Assembly: GCF_022458985.1 (NCBI RefSeq)
Contig: NC_061789.1
Span: 7,048,357 to 7,112,356, forward strand
DNA: 64,000 nt
Source of the DNA: Mugil cephalus
Lineage: Eukaryota > Chordata > Actinopteri > Mugiliformes > Mugilidae
Direction of reading: 5' to 3'
The notes under the pieces: generated by a model
What the model saw: only the letters and a program-made list of their open reading frames with translations
What the model was told of the DNA's origin: nothing
Databases searched by the model: none
Part shown: in pieces, positions 11,736-26,200 of the stretch
How the letters are laid out: every line of letters starts with the position of its first letter
Numbering within the stretch: position 1 is the stretch's first letter
Position numbers and translations under genes: made by a program

Positions 11736-14191
11736 TAGTTTTGGGGTGGTTTTGGTTACCCAAAACAATATTCCTTAGGGCTCTGAGTTCATTGCTAATG
11801 GTTTGAAATTGTGTACATCTTCATCCATTACTTGCCCATCCTCTCTTTCCTTCTCCCTGGAGGTGTAAACCAACCTGCCCGTGTTACCATAACCTGCTGT
11901 ACAGAAGCCTGTCAGACGGTATCTTGTCTCGACCTGACACCGCATGACAAATTGTATTTCATTTGGGCGAGAAAATCGATGTATATGCTTGAGCCAAATC
12001 TTTAGCTTGCGTCACTCGATGAATCAGAGGCTTTTAAATCAATTGTTCCTTTAAAAATTACTCAAAAATATATGCAGTGTGGCCACTTTTGCATTCAAAT
12101 GCGGCAAATTTTCCTTGAGATCGAGCAGAATACGTGAATAAAGGCATCTCGGACGTAGAGGTAAAAGACAACCTTCGGTTTTCAAACACAATTTAGTTTT
12201 TACGAGACTGATAATTTGCACATCCCTCCGAGCCCCTATCCCGCCCAGACAACTGACTTATTTCACTCGGTGCCGAAAAACAGAGCAAAACAAAAAGAAG
12301 AAAGAAAATTTGACGAGTTAGCAAAGACAGTGCCACTAAATAACAGCATTGACACGACGGAGGAGGGTGTGCCCAACGATCACAGAGGTGAAGTCAGGGA
12401 GGGGAGGAATGTTGGCTTCAGATGAAAGCCGGAGCGCAGGCTGGGATGTGTAATAAGTCTACACACATCAGTCTGTTGGTATAATAACCTGGATCCTAGA
12501 GACAGGAGAAGAGAAAAGAGGAAGAAACATGCCAAAACATCTCTCGCTCTCTTAAGTGCGCACTCTCCTCCTCCTCCTTTATGCCTTTCTCTCTTTGTCT
12601 GCAATACCTTCAAATTATTATTAATTCTTTATTTTTTTTTTCCAGCTGGCATGGTCAGAACTACAAAATGTCCTTCTTATTTGACATATTGTGATTCATT
12701 CACACTCCACATACAATTCAAGCACCTTTATAGGCTTTTACAAAAGATTCTCGATCAAAAAAGGTCAAAGCAAACACAACCGTATGTGTCGTCTGTGTAG
12801 TTTTCTCGGTTTGCATCTTTTAGTAAAAGTGTCTCTTGAGTGGGGTAAGGCTACGGCATTAAGAGCCAAAGTCGTGCAATCAAAGCAAGACAGAGCAATT
12901 GTCAACAAAGTAAACATGCAAACTACAAACAGAGAAGGGAAGTCCCACTCTTTCCAGTGAACACCGCACAACGAAATATACGTACGGCAGTTAGTGGGGA
13001 AAGAAAAAAAAAAAAACATGTTTCAATCCCATCACATCCACGATGTTTTATCAATTTAAAAGATAATTTTGCAAGTCAAAAGAGAAAGTGAAACAGTTTA
13101 GAGGCCGTGGTCTTCGGTGAGCTGTGAGCTGACATGTTTGTTAGCCAAGAACTCGCACCTGCGCCGATGCTGGCTTCCATAAAGCTCGTTGTTTATGCCT
13201 AAGAAAACCGGTTGTATGGCTACATCCCGTCATACGATCAAGAATCGAATCAGTAATGTTACCCGTGATTCATGGCAGAAGCCGGTTGAGCCCTTCCAGT
13301 AGTGCTACATTTCTATGGCTACAGTAGCTGTCAACATTGCAGTAAAGGTTAGCTTTTAGCTATGGATAGCGCCGAGGGGGTGAAATCGGAAGTGGATACA
13401 TGATACAGACGTTTTAAAAAGTCGTGGGGATAGTTCTGTGAGTGTGCCTCATCCGTCATTTGTCACATACTGGTTATTTGACTTGAAGGTGTGGCTGGAC
13501 GTTACATACACTGATGTTGTGCGCAAGCCATGCTAGCATTCGTTGCCCGTTCATGGAGTGCAGGGCATTGACGCGCAGGGAACGGGCATTCTAGTCGCAG
13601 TTGTTGGTGCTAAAAACAAATGCATCCGATAAACTTTTCAGCTTCTTTGAATTGTTTTGGCAACCAACAAATTGAACCAAAAATAAATGGGACTACGTTT
13701 GGCTAGCTACGTTTGGCTAGCTGGATCATGGTTTTGTGAGCAGTAGAGGAAACACAAATCAGGCAAGCGGAGGTAAAATTCTGTCACGGCAACTCACATA
13801 AGCTTCTGAAAGAACATGTGGATTAAGTTCAACAGAACTAAAATGTAAAAACACAATGCTTGTATCTCGGCAACGCAACAGTCTTAAAGGTGCCTGTCCC
13901 AAATTTAACTGGTGCAAAAGTTTGTGACAAATATATTAAAGTGCCACTTAGCTTAGTCGTAGCTCACCTGCGGCTAACGGCTAAATGAGGCCACCTCGTC
14001 ACCAATATGGAGCTGGTTCAGATATCATGAGGTGGACGTGGAACAAACTTGTCCCATAAAGATAATGATTAAGGATTAAGGATAGCAACACAACAAATTC
14101 ATTCCACCACCTGAAGTACAACCACTAGCCAGAGTATGACCAGAACCAGCAAATGAGTCAGGAGAAAGAAACAGCCACATCCTCCGGTAAA
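11736..14191. other. no gene recognised
   Basis: Only short frames are present. 12400-12500 looks unique, but there is nothing to assign it to. TTAGCTATGG/TTGGCTAGCTA words near 13330-13720 suggest decayed repeats, including a tandem GGCTAGCTACGTTT pair near 13700. Confidence 0.45.
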
Positions 14192-14431
14192 TTAGGGTGA
14201 CCAGACGTGCCCGATTTCTGGGGACTGTCCCAGACTACAGCGCAGGCTACAATTATTACAGTAGTCGGTTATGCTGCTATTGATGTTACAGATATAGCAG
14301 TTTATATATGAATCAATATGTTAAAATAAATTAAACTGTAATTGTGCTCCTTTTTTAATTTTATCTTGATAACATTTAATTTTTTTCTTAATCATCCGCT
14401 GTAAATGTCCCTGGTAAATCTGGTCACCTTA
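14192..14431. repeat. 240 bp inverted-repeat element (GGTGACCAGACG ends)
   Basis: Left end TAGGGTGACCAGACG and right end TCTGGTCACCTTA are inverted relative to each other. The interior has TGTCCC/GGGAC words. A partial copy of the left end recurs at 29506-29575. Confidence 0.6.
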
Positions 14432-15719
14432 CAGTAAATTAAAAATTAAATGTCCATACCGTACGATAAGCAAAGCCAGAGATGGAAAGATGAAACCGAA
14501 GGGATTGCCTGGAGGAGGACATGCTGTTGTTGTTTTCATATTTCAGACTTGTTTGTTCGCTTAAAACTGTAGTTAAGCAGCTTATTTTACTCATTTTAAA
14601 CTTTCAAGTATCATCTTAGAGGCAGAAGACAGAATGTAGTGACAGAGTCAAAAATATGGATTGGAATTAGAAGGTTTTTATCGTTTTTTTTTTTTTAAAC
14701 CCAGATCGCCCACCTCTTCTCTGAACATTACAAAGGTCACAAACATGGTCGCCCACCTTGGAACATTTACACTTGTTCTTTGGGAACGGAATAATAAAAA
14801 CTGATTAAAGTCTACATCTCTGTCTGCTCCGTCTTGGCCTTCTTTCAAAATTCTAAACGTAATATTTATAATTTCTGGCTCAATTTATTTACGTTTTCCC
14901 AAAATGAAATCCCACGGTGTTCCACTAAAAAAGGTGGGATCTTGAACAATCACACAACAGCCCACAGCTACCGTTTAAGCTGCATTTCCCTGCTGTAGCT
15001 TCACAACGAAAAGCTGATTTCAAACCCTCTGTTAAACTATAGTTTCCTTTTATTTTCCCTACCAAGTAACACAAAAATCTTAGAAGCATTTTAACATTCG
15101 GAACAACTGCGACCGTTTTGTCGTGCAGAGCAAGGAGCTGCTGTTTGCTGCGGTGTTTCTGTCTTAAAGAGGTTTACGGTGTTATCATCGTGAGGCTTTT
15201 TGTGCCTTACAAATACAGTGGCAGAAGCTTGGAGGAGCTTTGTGGAACTTATTACATTTATCTGATTGAACTTTTTTTTATTTTTTTTTATTTATTTATT
15301 TTATTATTGTGTGGAAGTCCTGGTTTTATCTTTGCCAATGAATCTAAGCCTTCAGATAAAATCTTGCTCTAACAAGTTACACCAACCGTCACATGAATGT
15401 GTCGCAATAATAATGCAACATAAATAGATCATTCAAATATAAGTACTTCAAATATACGTACTTGATTAATTTGCTACTTTTTTTTTTTAACCACCATTAC
15501 CTGGTCATACATTGGACCCTTTGAGGCTTTTTATTGCATCTTTATCTGAATCTGTTCATTTATGCATGAAAATAAAAGCAATGATGTTTTCACTTTATGT
15601 CATTAAATTACAAGTAAAGTAGAATAATGCTATAGTTTGATGTGATATATTAGGTTTTTTTGTTATGGAAATCATTTAATTCCATATGATTCCGTATGTA
15701 CACAAGAGATTTAAGTTGC

Positions 15720-16560
15720 ATTCAAGAGCAGGCCCACAATCCGGGATTTCCAGATGAGCATAATGACCGTGAGCTGAAATTACAGTGTCCGAGCTTCTGC
15801 CAAAATCACAAGTTTTGAGTTTCTGGAAAAGAAGAAAAAAGAAAAAAAAAAAAAAAAGGCCACGTGAGTTGTAATTGTCCCCCCGTAGTGTAGTGGGACC
15901 ACAGGAGATGTGTGCCTGCGTCTTTTCTTTTCTTTTTTCTTCCTCTTCTCCAGCTTTTATCTCATTCGGTTCGTATTCAGGCCCAAATATGAGATTATTA
16001 CGGGTCAGTTATAAGTGTCTGTTTGATGGAAGTTAATGGCCAATAAAGCCGGGCAGTTTTCAACAGCGGCTTATTGAAATAATTGGGTCTGATCCGCCTT
16101 ATTTTGCGTTTGGCAAACGGGGAAGGATTTTATTTTAGAAGAGGCGTTGCGCACGCTGAGCCTATCTGCCATCGCCTGCTGTCTTCGCCACTGAATGACT
16201 TATATGCCGTTTATATTTTCAATTTAATTTTTTTGTTTTTACACGAGGGGGGAAAAAAAGACATCTTGACGTTGCACACGAGTATTTAATTTGCGTGAAA
16301 TCATGCAGGGGTCTGATAAACGGAGTTAAACACGAGGTTATTTATCGCCTAAATAGTCAATAAAACGCTTTATAAATGATTACAGTAACAAATAAACCCT
16401 AATGATGATATTTTATAAGCCATAAATTCTTTAGGCTACTTGAATGCTTGTTGTATTTATAGATATATCCATCCAGTCACTAAGCATTAAGAAATTGGCG
16501 CCTTAACGTTCATTTAGAGAATCGTTCCCCACATACGTTTTAGTCCACTTAATATTTTAA
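15720..16560. promoter_or_regulatory. candidate upstream element of dlx4
   Basis: A mostly unique 0.8 kb stretch lies immediately before the CpG island. It has GTTGTAATTGTCC, GGCCAATAAAGCCGGG and CTTATTGAAATAATTGGG. Near 16340-16390 it carries Cdx/Hox-like TTTATCG and CAATAAAACGCTTTATAAATG. There is no ORF of note and no repeat signature apart from an A-rich run at 15830-15857. Confidence 0.4.
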
Positions 16561-16619
16561 TCTCTAAAAATTGCTTTTCACTGAAGGTCTTTTTTTCTCC
16601 TTTTTTTTTGCGTTATTGA

Positions 16620-16860
16620 GGCCTGGTCTCAGCCAAAGCCCGGGGAGCGCGGATCGGTCGCCGGTGCCGGTTGTGATTTGTGTGACACGGCGCGGCGCTG
16701 CAGCCAATGAGCGCGCCGCGTGTGCCAAGCGCAGCCAGAGAGAGGGGGTCCGTGCAGACGCACAGCGCGCACTGGAGGGGAGGAACACACTCTGGTCCTC
16801 TCTGCTGCCGGGAGTCTCTTCACAACACGAGGGGAAAACAAACTCTTTGGATTGACAGAA
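16620..16860 (+). promoter_or_regulatory. CpG-rich dlx4 promoter with CCAAT box
   Basis: A GC- and CpG-rich island stands out from the AT-rich surroundings. It contains AGCCAATGAG at 16702-16711 followed by GCGCGCCGCG. It lies about 550 bp before the dlx4 ATG, so transcription probably starts near 16.75-16.8 kb with a 5' UTR of roughly 450 bp. No clear TATA box is seen. Several ORFs cross the island in both directions, as expected of GC-rich DNA, and none looks like protein. Confidence 0.6.
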
Positions 16861-17257
16861 GGAAGGGAAACGCGTGACTGGAAGGATATTAAACATTTAA
16901 TTTTTTTTTTATATCTGGAGTTCTTTTAGTTGACTACGCGTTTGCTTTGTTGATTTAATGTCATGCGTCTTTTCTGTCTCTCTTGGACTCAATGATTTTG
17001 AACGCTGGCGTTTATGGAGCCTTCAGCTGGGATGTAGCGGAGGGCAAACCCACCTAAACCCGCCATTTCGTTCGGTTTTTAAACGCTGCTGCAGGTTTAT
17101 GGGAAGTGAAACGCTTCGCTGAAAGTCTGCTGACTTTTATTCTTCTCTTTTTCTTTTGATGGTGGGTTGCTTTATGATGACCCCCTCCTGGAGGTCATAG
17201 CTGACCCTTCTTTCTTTTTTTTTTTTTTTCCAAACCGCACCACAGCCCCTCTCCCCA

Positions 17258-20200
17258 ATGATGACTATGAGCTCTATATCGGACACTTTGGTCCCGACTG
17301 ATCCGTCCAAATCGGCGTTTTTGGAGTTCGCCGGCCACAGTTACCCGGGACACCCCGGACACCAGCAGCCTTCCTCGGGCTTGTCCCACAACCATTACCC
17401 GGTCCACGGCTTGCACGCCGTGGGGGCCTCGCAGCACGATGTGCCCTTCTCCTCCGGTGCGTCCTCGTACGGACGCCCGTTGGCATACCCGCCCTACCAC
17501 AGCTCTGTGAGCGCGCACCACCCGGGGGCTTACCTGCCCTACCAGCACGGGGGTCACGGCGGCGCCCTTGGACACACCAGGCTGGAGGATGCGGGTAGGT
17601 TTTTACGCACAGCTAAACGGAAAAAAAAACTGCCCAGATCATGTTTGCACTTTTCCTTTGTTTCAAGAGTTTAGACTTTAAAAAAAGAAATATTAATATA
17701 TGTTTCATTAAGAATTCCCGGAATCGTTTTGAAATATATTTTTAGTATCAGCGAGATATTTCTGGTTAAACTGAGGTTCTAGGGACAATAATAAAAACAC
17801 AAGTTGTGGCTTCAGACATTGAGTGCACCAGTGCGCACAAAACTAATAACTAGTGGGGGTATAAAAAAAATCAGACCATTAAAATTCCAATAGTCTGCAG
17901 AGAGGAAAAAAAACACGAAAATGAGCCACAGCGGCGCACAATAATTGGATCCACACACAGCTCGGCCACAGCGTCGTGTTTAGTGTACTTTGGGGTTGGA
18001 CGGGAGACGAGTTTTAAGGCCTGCAGAGGCCGTGTAGACTCTCCACAAGAAGCGGTCAACACCGGTGCTGTGGTGTCCCGCAGCGGCCCGCGGGACATTC
18101 AACTTCCCTCCAAAAAAAAAAAGAGAGAAAAAAAAAACGCCAACCCAAACCCTCATCCTCATCATCACCACCATCATCATCTCCCAAATAACAGCCACAG
18201 CGTTTCCCTCTCTGCTTCTGCTGGGCCTGCGGTTCTAATCTAGTCTGCTGCCACAAGATTCACAAAACTACTGAGTGGAAAAAGAAAAAGAAAAAAAACC
18301 TATAGAAATACATTTAAATATATTACATCCAGATTTTATGGTTGTTTCATTAAGGATGCTTTATAACTTAATCTGAATTGGGAATAAAATCTTATAATTT
18401 AATGTTAAATACTGCATCATGCAATTAAAAATGTAAAATCTGAGATTTTATCACCAGCTTTTAAGATAATAAGCTACATTAAATGTGCATGGTTCACTCA
18501 TTGCTCAGACAAACGGTGTCTGTCTGTCATTACATATGTAAAATTAATTGTAAACAGACGCAGAGATGTTTAATCATATTACTGCAATAACGCAGCTCTG
18601 TTTGTTCAGCGTGAATGAAGTACTTGACTCCAGGCAAAAGGATCTTTGTTTTTCTTTCAGAAATATCACTTTTCTTTCTCCTTCCTCACATTACTTTTCT
18701 TTCTTTTTATTTTTTTTTACCATAATATATCTGAGGCGCTGCAGGCCATAGGTGCACACATCCAGTCCAGGTGCAACTGGGGCCAGTTTTGGAATTCTGC
18801 ATTTACTTTTGTCTTTGTTTTATCACTTTAACACAAAAAAAACGCCTTCAGCCAACACCTGCTTGCTTTGCTTTTACTCTCAAAAAGTAAAGCACAAACA
18901 CAATAGATGAAAAATGAAAAGCATTTAAAAAAAAAATACAAAATGTCCACAGCTTCTCCATTCGCAGACACAAAATTCACAGAAAAGCGTGTACATTTGC
19001 ATACATGCAAAGCGACTTTAATGCAGCTCTATTAAAATTAAATTTGAATCCATTAAATGTCCTGAAAGGAACTTTTTTTTTTCCTCCTTTCTTCCGCGTG
19101 CTCTCTGCGTTAATAAAGTAATGCCTCAGCAAATAAAGTTCACTCCATCGGCCGTTAACGAATTCTCAAAACGTGTATTTTTTATTTTTTTTTGAAAGCA
19201 TGGCACAGAAAATGATCAGCTGTGACACGCAGTCGGATTCGTGTTGTTAGAAAACGGTCTGATTGGGATCTAATCGACCTCTAAGCAGATTATCGCGTGG
19301 CCACGATTCTCAACTTTTTAGGAAACAAAATATTTCGCTCACGCTCATGTGACATGACATGTTTCTTTTTTTTTTGGCGTAATGGCAGGTTTCTGGAGTC
19401 ACACCGACTCTTACTGTTACAAATGGAGCATTGGAATCCGTGGCGCCAATATCGGCAAAATTCAATCGTGCAAGTTGGAAATTTAAACCTTTCTTTGTCG
19501 AATCCTTTCCTGTTTTTTTTTGTTTTTTTGTGTTTTTTTTTCCTGTCCTCCACGGTTTCTCCAGGCGAGGAGCTGCAGCTCGGCTGCAGGGTCTGAACGT
19601 CTTGTGGGGCCTTGGGCTCGTCCACAGCTGTTCCCTCCTGCCACTGCAGGCTGTGAGCTCATGTCATAACAGAGATCATTGTGGTCGAACATATACGCCG
19701 TATAGCTTTCTTGAATGGAGGAGGAAGGGAGGGGGGGGGGGGAAAATAAGGAAAGAAGGAGAAGAGAAAGCCTCTTGTCTGAGCTGCATGCGGCTGAATT
19801 AGTGTAAACCAAACGGGTTTGGAAGTGGATTTATCTTTTCACCTGAAATCACTGTATCTCTCAGCAACCGCTCATAATTACCACAACGGGCTGGCTTTAA
19901 ATCGACCGCATGTTCTTATCACAGCAGATCGGCGTGTTAAAACTGAACCGGTTAACAAAACAAACAACGTAACACCACTTACGTCAGGGGTGGGGAGTTT
20001 CTAGCCGTCGTAGCGCGTAAAGTTATTATGCGGAATCATTTTCTATATTTTTCAAATTTTCTCAAACTTCGTATATTTATAATAATCTCTAATAATGCAA
20101 TATTATAAATGTGTCCATGTCAGAATACTCTAATTAGCCACTGTTATTTTTCTATTTTGTAAATTTTGTTGAAAAAGTTTTTTGATGGTGACTAATAATT

Positions 20201-23200
20201 TTTTACAGTGCATTATATATTTGTTAATTTCTAATAAATACGTGATAAAAAAAAATCACGTTTACACTCTAATGGCTTGAGTATATAAAACTAAATAAGA
20301 CCTCATTCTACACTTTCTTGGTATATTCTTGATATATTAATACTGACTGTTCCTCAAAAAGGCCCAGTGTCTTTCCTAATTTAAATAAATAAATAAACCT
20401 AAAGTGCGGACACTCAATTGATTTCCTCTGCTTGCTCACCACTCAGAGCATGAGAAGCCCACGGCGGTGATAGAGAACGGGGAGGTGCGGCTCAACGGGA
20501 AGGGGAAGAAGATCCGGAAGCCTCGGACCATCTACTCCAGCCTGCAGCTTCAGGCGCTCAACCAGCGCTTCCAGCAAACCCAGTACCTCGCCCTGCCCGA
20601 GAGGGCCGACCTGGCGGCCAAGCTGGGCCTCACACAGACCCAGGTAGCGTGGAGGATGGAGTCACACATTTGTAATTTTAGAGAAACTTAATTTTTAATT
20701 TATTTCTAATTGGGAAAAAACGTGTTTTGTACTAAATACAAGGGAGTGATATCGAAGAAAATCATTATATTGTTAGATCAAAGAGTAACTAAATACGATG
20801 AAGGTGAGATACACTTTCGGGCGTGAGTTCATCACTTCACTCAAACTCCCAAAATATGTGTCACAGTGATTTAGACTTTCTCTGTAATTGCTGTTGATCA
20901 CACCTCTGATTGTTTCCCTGTTGAGTCACAATTAAATCCCAACCCCGGTACACTCTTGGTGACGGATGTCATCTCACGTTCCCGCGTCTCTTAATTAGAA
21001 ACTAGGTCCACGGCAAAAAACGTGGAAGCTGCGTGAGGGGAAAGTCATTGGTTGTCGCGTGAAATCTTAAGGAAAAAGGAGGCGTGTGGCGCGGAAGCTA
21101 CGTACAATCAGACGTAGGCACCCGGTGGAGCCTTTTTCTGTGTTTTTGAATTTGTGTCTTCAGCCGAGGCTCAGACTTGCTCACCGTTTCCACTCCTTTT
21201 ATTTGTCTGTTTTCTTTTGTCCCTGAAGTGTACGTACACACACACACACACGTGCGCGGTCAAAGGCACAACAAAAGCTTAATTGCGGCGGTTTAGTTTA
21301 GTGTCACGTGAGCCGACGCCGGGTCGTGTTTTTGCAGCCTCAAGGTCATTCTGCTACTTTTAATTTGTGATTTATTGTAGCGTGACATCAAACTGCTGCG
21401 ACTCGGCTTTTATCCACCAGATAAAGAGCTGAATATCTGTCGTTCCTGCTTCTCTAAACCTGAATACGTTGGGAGAAGTAGCCAGATTGTCAGCAGATAT
21501 CGTACGGTCATTCTTAAAAATGTGTCCTAACGTTTTGCAAATAGCTCAAGTTGTCTTTTTTTTGTGCAACCAGTTTGAAGAGTGCATTGTCTAGGAATAC
21601 TGCAGAGGTTGGTTGGTTCCTCTAAGATTCTAAGTAGCCGAGCATCATTAATCTAATAGATACGGAAATACGTAGTGTACCATTATGACGAACGAGCAGG
21701 AAAAATAGACGTATTGTATTGTTAGAAATAGCTTTTCAGCATCAGAATAAATGTCAGACGGGTGGTTGACCTTCTAAAAATGAAAATCAAAAAGGTTTTC
21801 CTGTGTGCTTGCTCCTGGACTTCTTGGGCTCCCTGGCTTCTGAACCCACAAAATGATCTCAACCCCTGAAGCGTATCTGTGGCTACGGTACCAGCTACAG
21901 CAGCTGTTTTGTGGTTTCGGTGAGAGTCATATCCAAAAAGATTAATGCCAGTTATGAGTGACCCACGAAAGATTTGAGTCAACAAAAGCACCGTAAATAG
22001 ATTTTTTTTTGCTTTTGGTTTTGGAACAGGTCATAAAACGGGACTCTTTTACCTTTTAAAAACCTAAATATTTCAGATGTAGACTGTAGGAAAATTGTCT
22101 TACGGTGTCGATATGCGCAGTTCCTTGGGGCTTCATCCTTCATCCTCCCGTCCTGGCTGTGATTATAGTCGTTGTCATGAGGCAACCGCAAGAAATGACG
22201 ACACCGGACACTGGCCTTGTGCGACACCTTATGTAGAAGGTCAAAATAAAAGCTTTGAGTTGTGAGCAGGTGATCTTTAGAGCATTAGATATGACTGTGT
22301 AGGAGTACTTCATTTGAAAGGTGATGCATGCATATATATATGTGTGTGTGTGTGTGTGTGCAGTCATCAGCTGAACTGCCCTAATCCTGCGTGAATTAAC
22401 CGCTGCAGCTATGTTTACACTAGGAGTAAGAGATGATCCGTTCATTTACCTTCGCCTTTTGTGGTGGCGAAGCAGTTTGGGATTGTGGTCTGCTGCTAGA
22501 CCTGCTCGCATGCATGCTCGCTGAGGAAACAGTTGTTTGTTTGTATTCTTTGAGGTATTTCGGATCAGAGAAAGTCGGCCTCGAGCGATCGCGCCGGAGC
22601 TTTTACAGGATGCCGGAGTTTTGTCTGGAACAAGGGTCCAGTTAGCGGGTATTTGAGGATTGGAGGTTCACTTTTATGGGCTTGGGATAAAAGAATGTGG
22701 ATGACAGATTTTTGGAGGCTTACTCCTTCGATATTCCTCTAGACGGATATTTCTCTAGACTCAGATACAGATTGCACAACTTGCAATTTCGCAGACTTGC
22801 AATTTTTCTGACGGTGTCCGAAATGACTTGCCGGCATTCCATTTCACTTTTTGTTCAAGTATAAATTAATCTACTACATCGTGCACTTGGAAATTCCACA
22901 AAGAAATCAAAAGAGTTGAGGTCTGTAGTTTAGCTAGTAATCCCATGATGCAGTGGGCCTCCATTTTAACCAATAACGACGGGATTGTTGTGCAAGCTGA
23001 CGATGTTAGGCGTCCGAAATGTCAATTTACACCTCCTCACCGAGTGAACTAGTGAGTGTCTGTTAACATGAGGGGTGATTTTGGAAGCAGCCTCGTAGGC
23101 ATCATTTTATTAGGTTACCAAGCAACCGGTGCAAAGATTCAGGAAGTGACTTCTCTTGTACCATGGCATTCGTTCAGATCAATCAAATGAGTTACGGCAT

Positions 23201-26200
23201 TCTTTAAAGGTGCTGTCACCTTCGGGGCGGAACCAGGATATCCCTCCCCCCCTTCCCCATTCCTGGCTTTATCCTAGGCTAAGCTAACCAGTTGTAGCTT
23301 TGTATTTAGTGCAGAAACATGGGAGTGATGTCAGTCCCATCGTCAAACTCTGGGCAAGAATGAAAGTAAGTGCACTTACCTAAAATGTCAAACTATTTCT
23401 CTGGTGACCAAGCTTTCTATTACTTGTAAAGTCAACTATCGTCAAACTACATTTTATTAGAACGTGACATTTATTATTGTTCCCACCATCTGCTGGTTGC
23501 AGGTGTGGTGGTAAAACTTACAACTTGCACTTGCAAGTAATTTCTAGGAACTCAGAATGCGAGACGTCATCACAAATAGTCAAAATGCTCAGATGTGGGT
23601 AAAGTTTGCCCGTACCGTAACTCTAATAATCCCCCAATAAGTGTTTAAATATGGCAACCGCGCTAGAAGTCTAACCAGGAAGTTTCCTTTTTTACACCGA
23701 TGGCGCTCGAAGACTATTTACTCAAGTGTGTTTCCACGTGACCTGACGTCCTGACGCTTTAAAACTCCCAGTCTAAGTGGTGGTTTTACAAGTTCAGTTA
23801 ATTGTTTCTTTCAAATGCAACATTGTTTTCCGCCTGTTTATTCGACCACTCCCGTTTTGTTGCCCTTGAGGCTCACTGTAATTACCCTTTCATCGTCTGA
23901 TATTCACCATGTCGCATCGAGGACTTACTTTAAAAACAGTTGCTCAGTTCAGGCTAATTGTATTAGAGCCGCACATGATATTACATGTAAACGTTTTCGT
24001 AGCACTCGTACCACATGGTACATTTCTGCCTAAAAGTGACTCAAAACATCGACGGGTTTCCACTCGGGTCCTGAAAGTAGCCAGATTTAACCCAATCAAA
24101 CAGATGAAACTAAAATATTTTGCTTTTTGTATTTGTTTGTTCAGGAAAATGAGCCGATATTGCATATCAGTGAAGTGCAAAGTAAGCGCAACACTCTATG
24201 ATTACAAGTTAATTTCGTGGCCAAATTAGGCTCCATCTGTTCAAAAGTGTTTCCAATCAGTGTAATGAGACTAAGGGTGTCGTTAATTGCCCATTTTATT
24301 CAAAAAAAAAAAAAAAAGCGGTTCTGTGCTGAGGAACTGAGGCCGCTGTAGTCGACTAAAACTGTTATTGCCCTACAAAGGGGTCACACCAGATGCTGAA
24401 CACACTCACTCACAGATATAAACACATGATGCATTTTCTTGAATAAATCACGGCACAAGTATAATTTGACTGGATTGCCGACTTTTTTTGTGCAGAAATG
24501 TAGGAAATCCCGAGCAGCCAAATACTCCTAAGCCGTACTTAAAGTGGATAAAACCGTACTTTATATTTAGAATACTGCTTAAAACTACATTTATTTTAAT
24601 ACTCTGCAGCTCGGGCTATTCTTGGTGGTGACACGGTTAATAAACGGAGACACGGAACGGCTCGAACCGAGACGCGCAGTCAGCTGTAATTAGCCCTCTG
24701 TTCTTGCGTGAATTATGCATTAACTTAGCGTGCACATGTGCACATTCCTCGCGTATGCGGCCACATTCGCACACTCGCACAATGCTAGTCTAACATATGT
24801 AGCTCATGTGTGCGTTTTCATACACAGATGGAAACACAAACACGCACAGAGCGAGTTGAAGATAGCGATCACACACCACCATCTCCATCCCGCCTACATG
24901 CCATTAGGCTCCCGGCCAACCGCTGACCACTTTCCATCGAGATCGCTAATGTTCCCAGACGCAGCTGAGAAATGGCACGTAGCACAAGTTCTAATGTTTT
25001 TCCTCAAAAACAACAACAACAAAAAAAAAATCTCTGCATCTTTAGCACAGAGCGAAAAAAGCCGCCTGTATAGTTTGCAAATGGAGGATTTTTAGAAGAC
25101 TGGTGGATGGAAGAACGTGCAGGGATTTTTTATTTTTTTTTTCTTAGCTTAATGTAATTTAAATATACTGGTGTTCCCACATGCACTCAGTGGCACCTGG
25201 CCTGCCTCTCAGACACCCTCCTCCCTTAATGTCAGTGCCATTAACCACGCTTTCAGGGAAGCTGTCAGCTCCGTGTTGCTGCTGGAATATGAAACCAATA
25301 ATTACAGCAGAAATTCTCTCACTGAGGCTGCATTAACTTAACGTGCTGTTGATTGACTCTTGGTCACATAAGCTAAGCGCCGCATACCCGCCTTAAGTTT
25401 TCACTCACGGTCGTATCCCACTCCAGGTATTTATTATACTGTGTGCACTACAGCAGCCTGGTGCATATAACTTTTATTGCATTTGTGTGTATATGTAAAT
25501 ATATATATATATTATAACAAAGATGGGAGAATTTTTAAAGATCAAAGTGCAAATTACAAGTTCATTTCTCAATAGCAGCATTATGGGCTGTGATTATCAT
25601 GGCGCTGTGTGTTTTACAGCGTGATTGTTTAATTTTATGTATTCGCCACTCTCCGTGCTAACTTCTAACAGGCCGCGATTGACGTCAGCAGATACACTGG
25701 AACAATAGAGATCAAATTAAATGTCAATTTATTTATTTTTTTTTATATTTTTTTTTTGCTCTCCGTGGCTGTAAAAGCTCAAAAGCTGGGTGTGAAAGTT
25801 GGGCCGCGCTTTTAATTACGCGGATAATTTTTTCCACATATTCTGACTCAATTAAAGCAGTCTTAAATTAGATTTTTTTTTAATATATAAATATAAATAG
25901 AATAAAATATCTTCCATAAAACTTCACACTCCACTTCAACCATCTCCATAAATACCCATAAATTCCCAGCATAATAATTCCCAGGACGTTCAAAAATGGA
26001 GGAGCAAACAATTTTAGTGCCAAGAGTGTTTTCTCTTCTTTTTCTTTTTCTTTTATCTTTCTTTTCTCTTCCGCCACTAGCCAGAATTATTTTCCCAAAG
26101 CAGCACCAGAACCGTGGACGTTCGTTTTTTGTTGTTTTTTTTTTCTTCTTCTTTTTTCTTTTCTTTACGGCGTGGTTATAAAACCTGTTTTGGGCAAACG

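Noticed and set aside
16564..16929. Overlapping ORFs of up to 110 codons on both strands
   Set aside because: They lie in the dlx4 CpG-island promoter and lack any domain or codon bias; GC-rich DNA has few stops.
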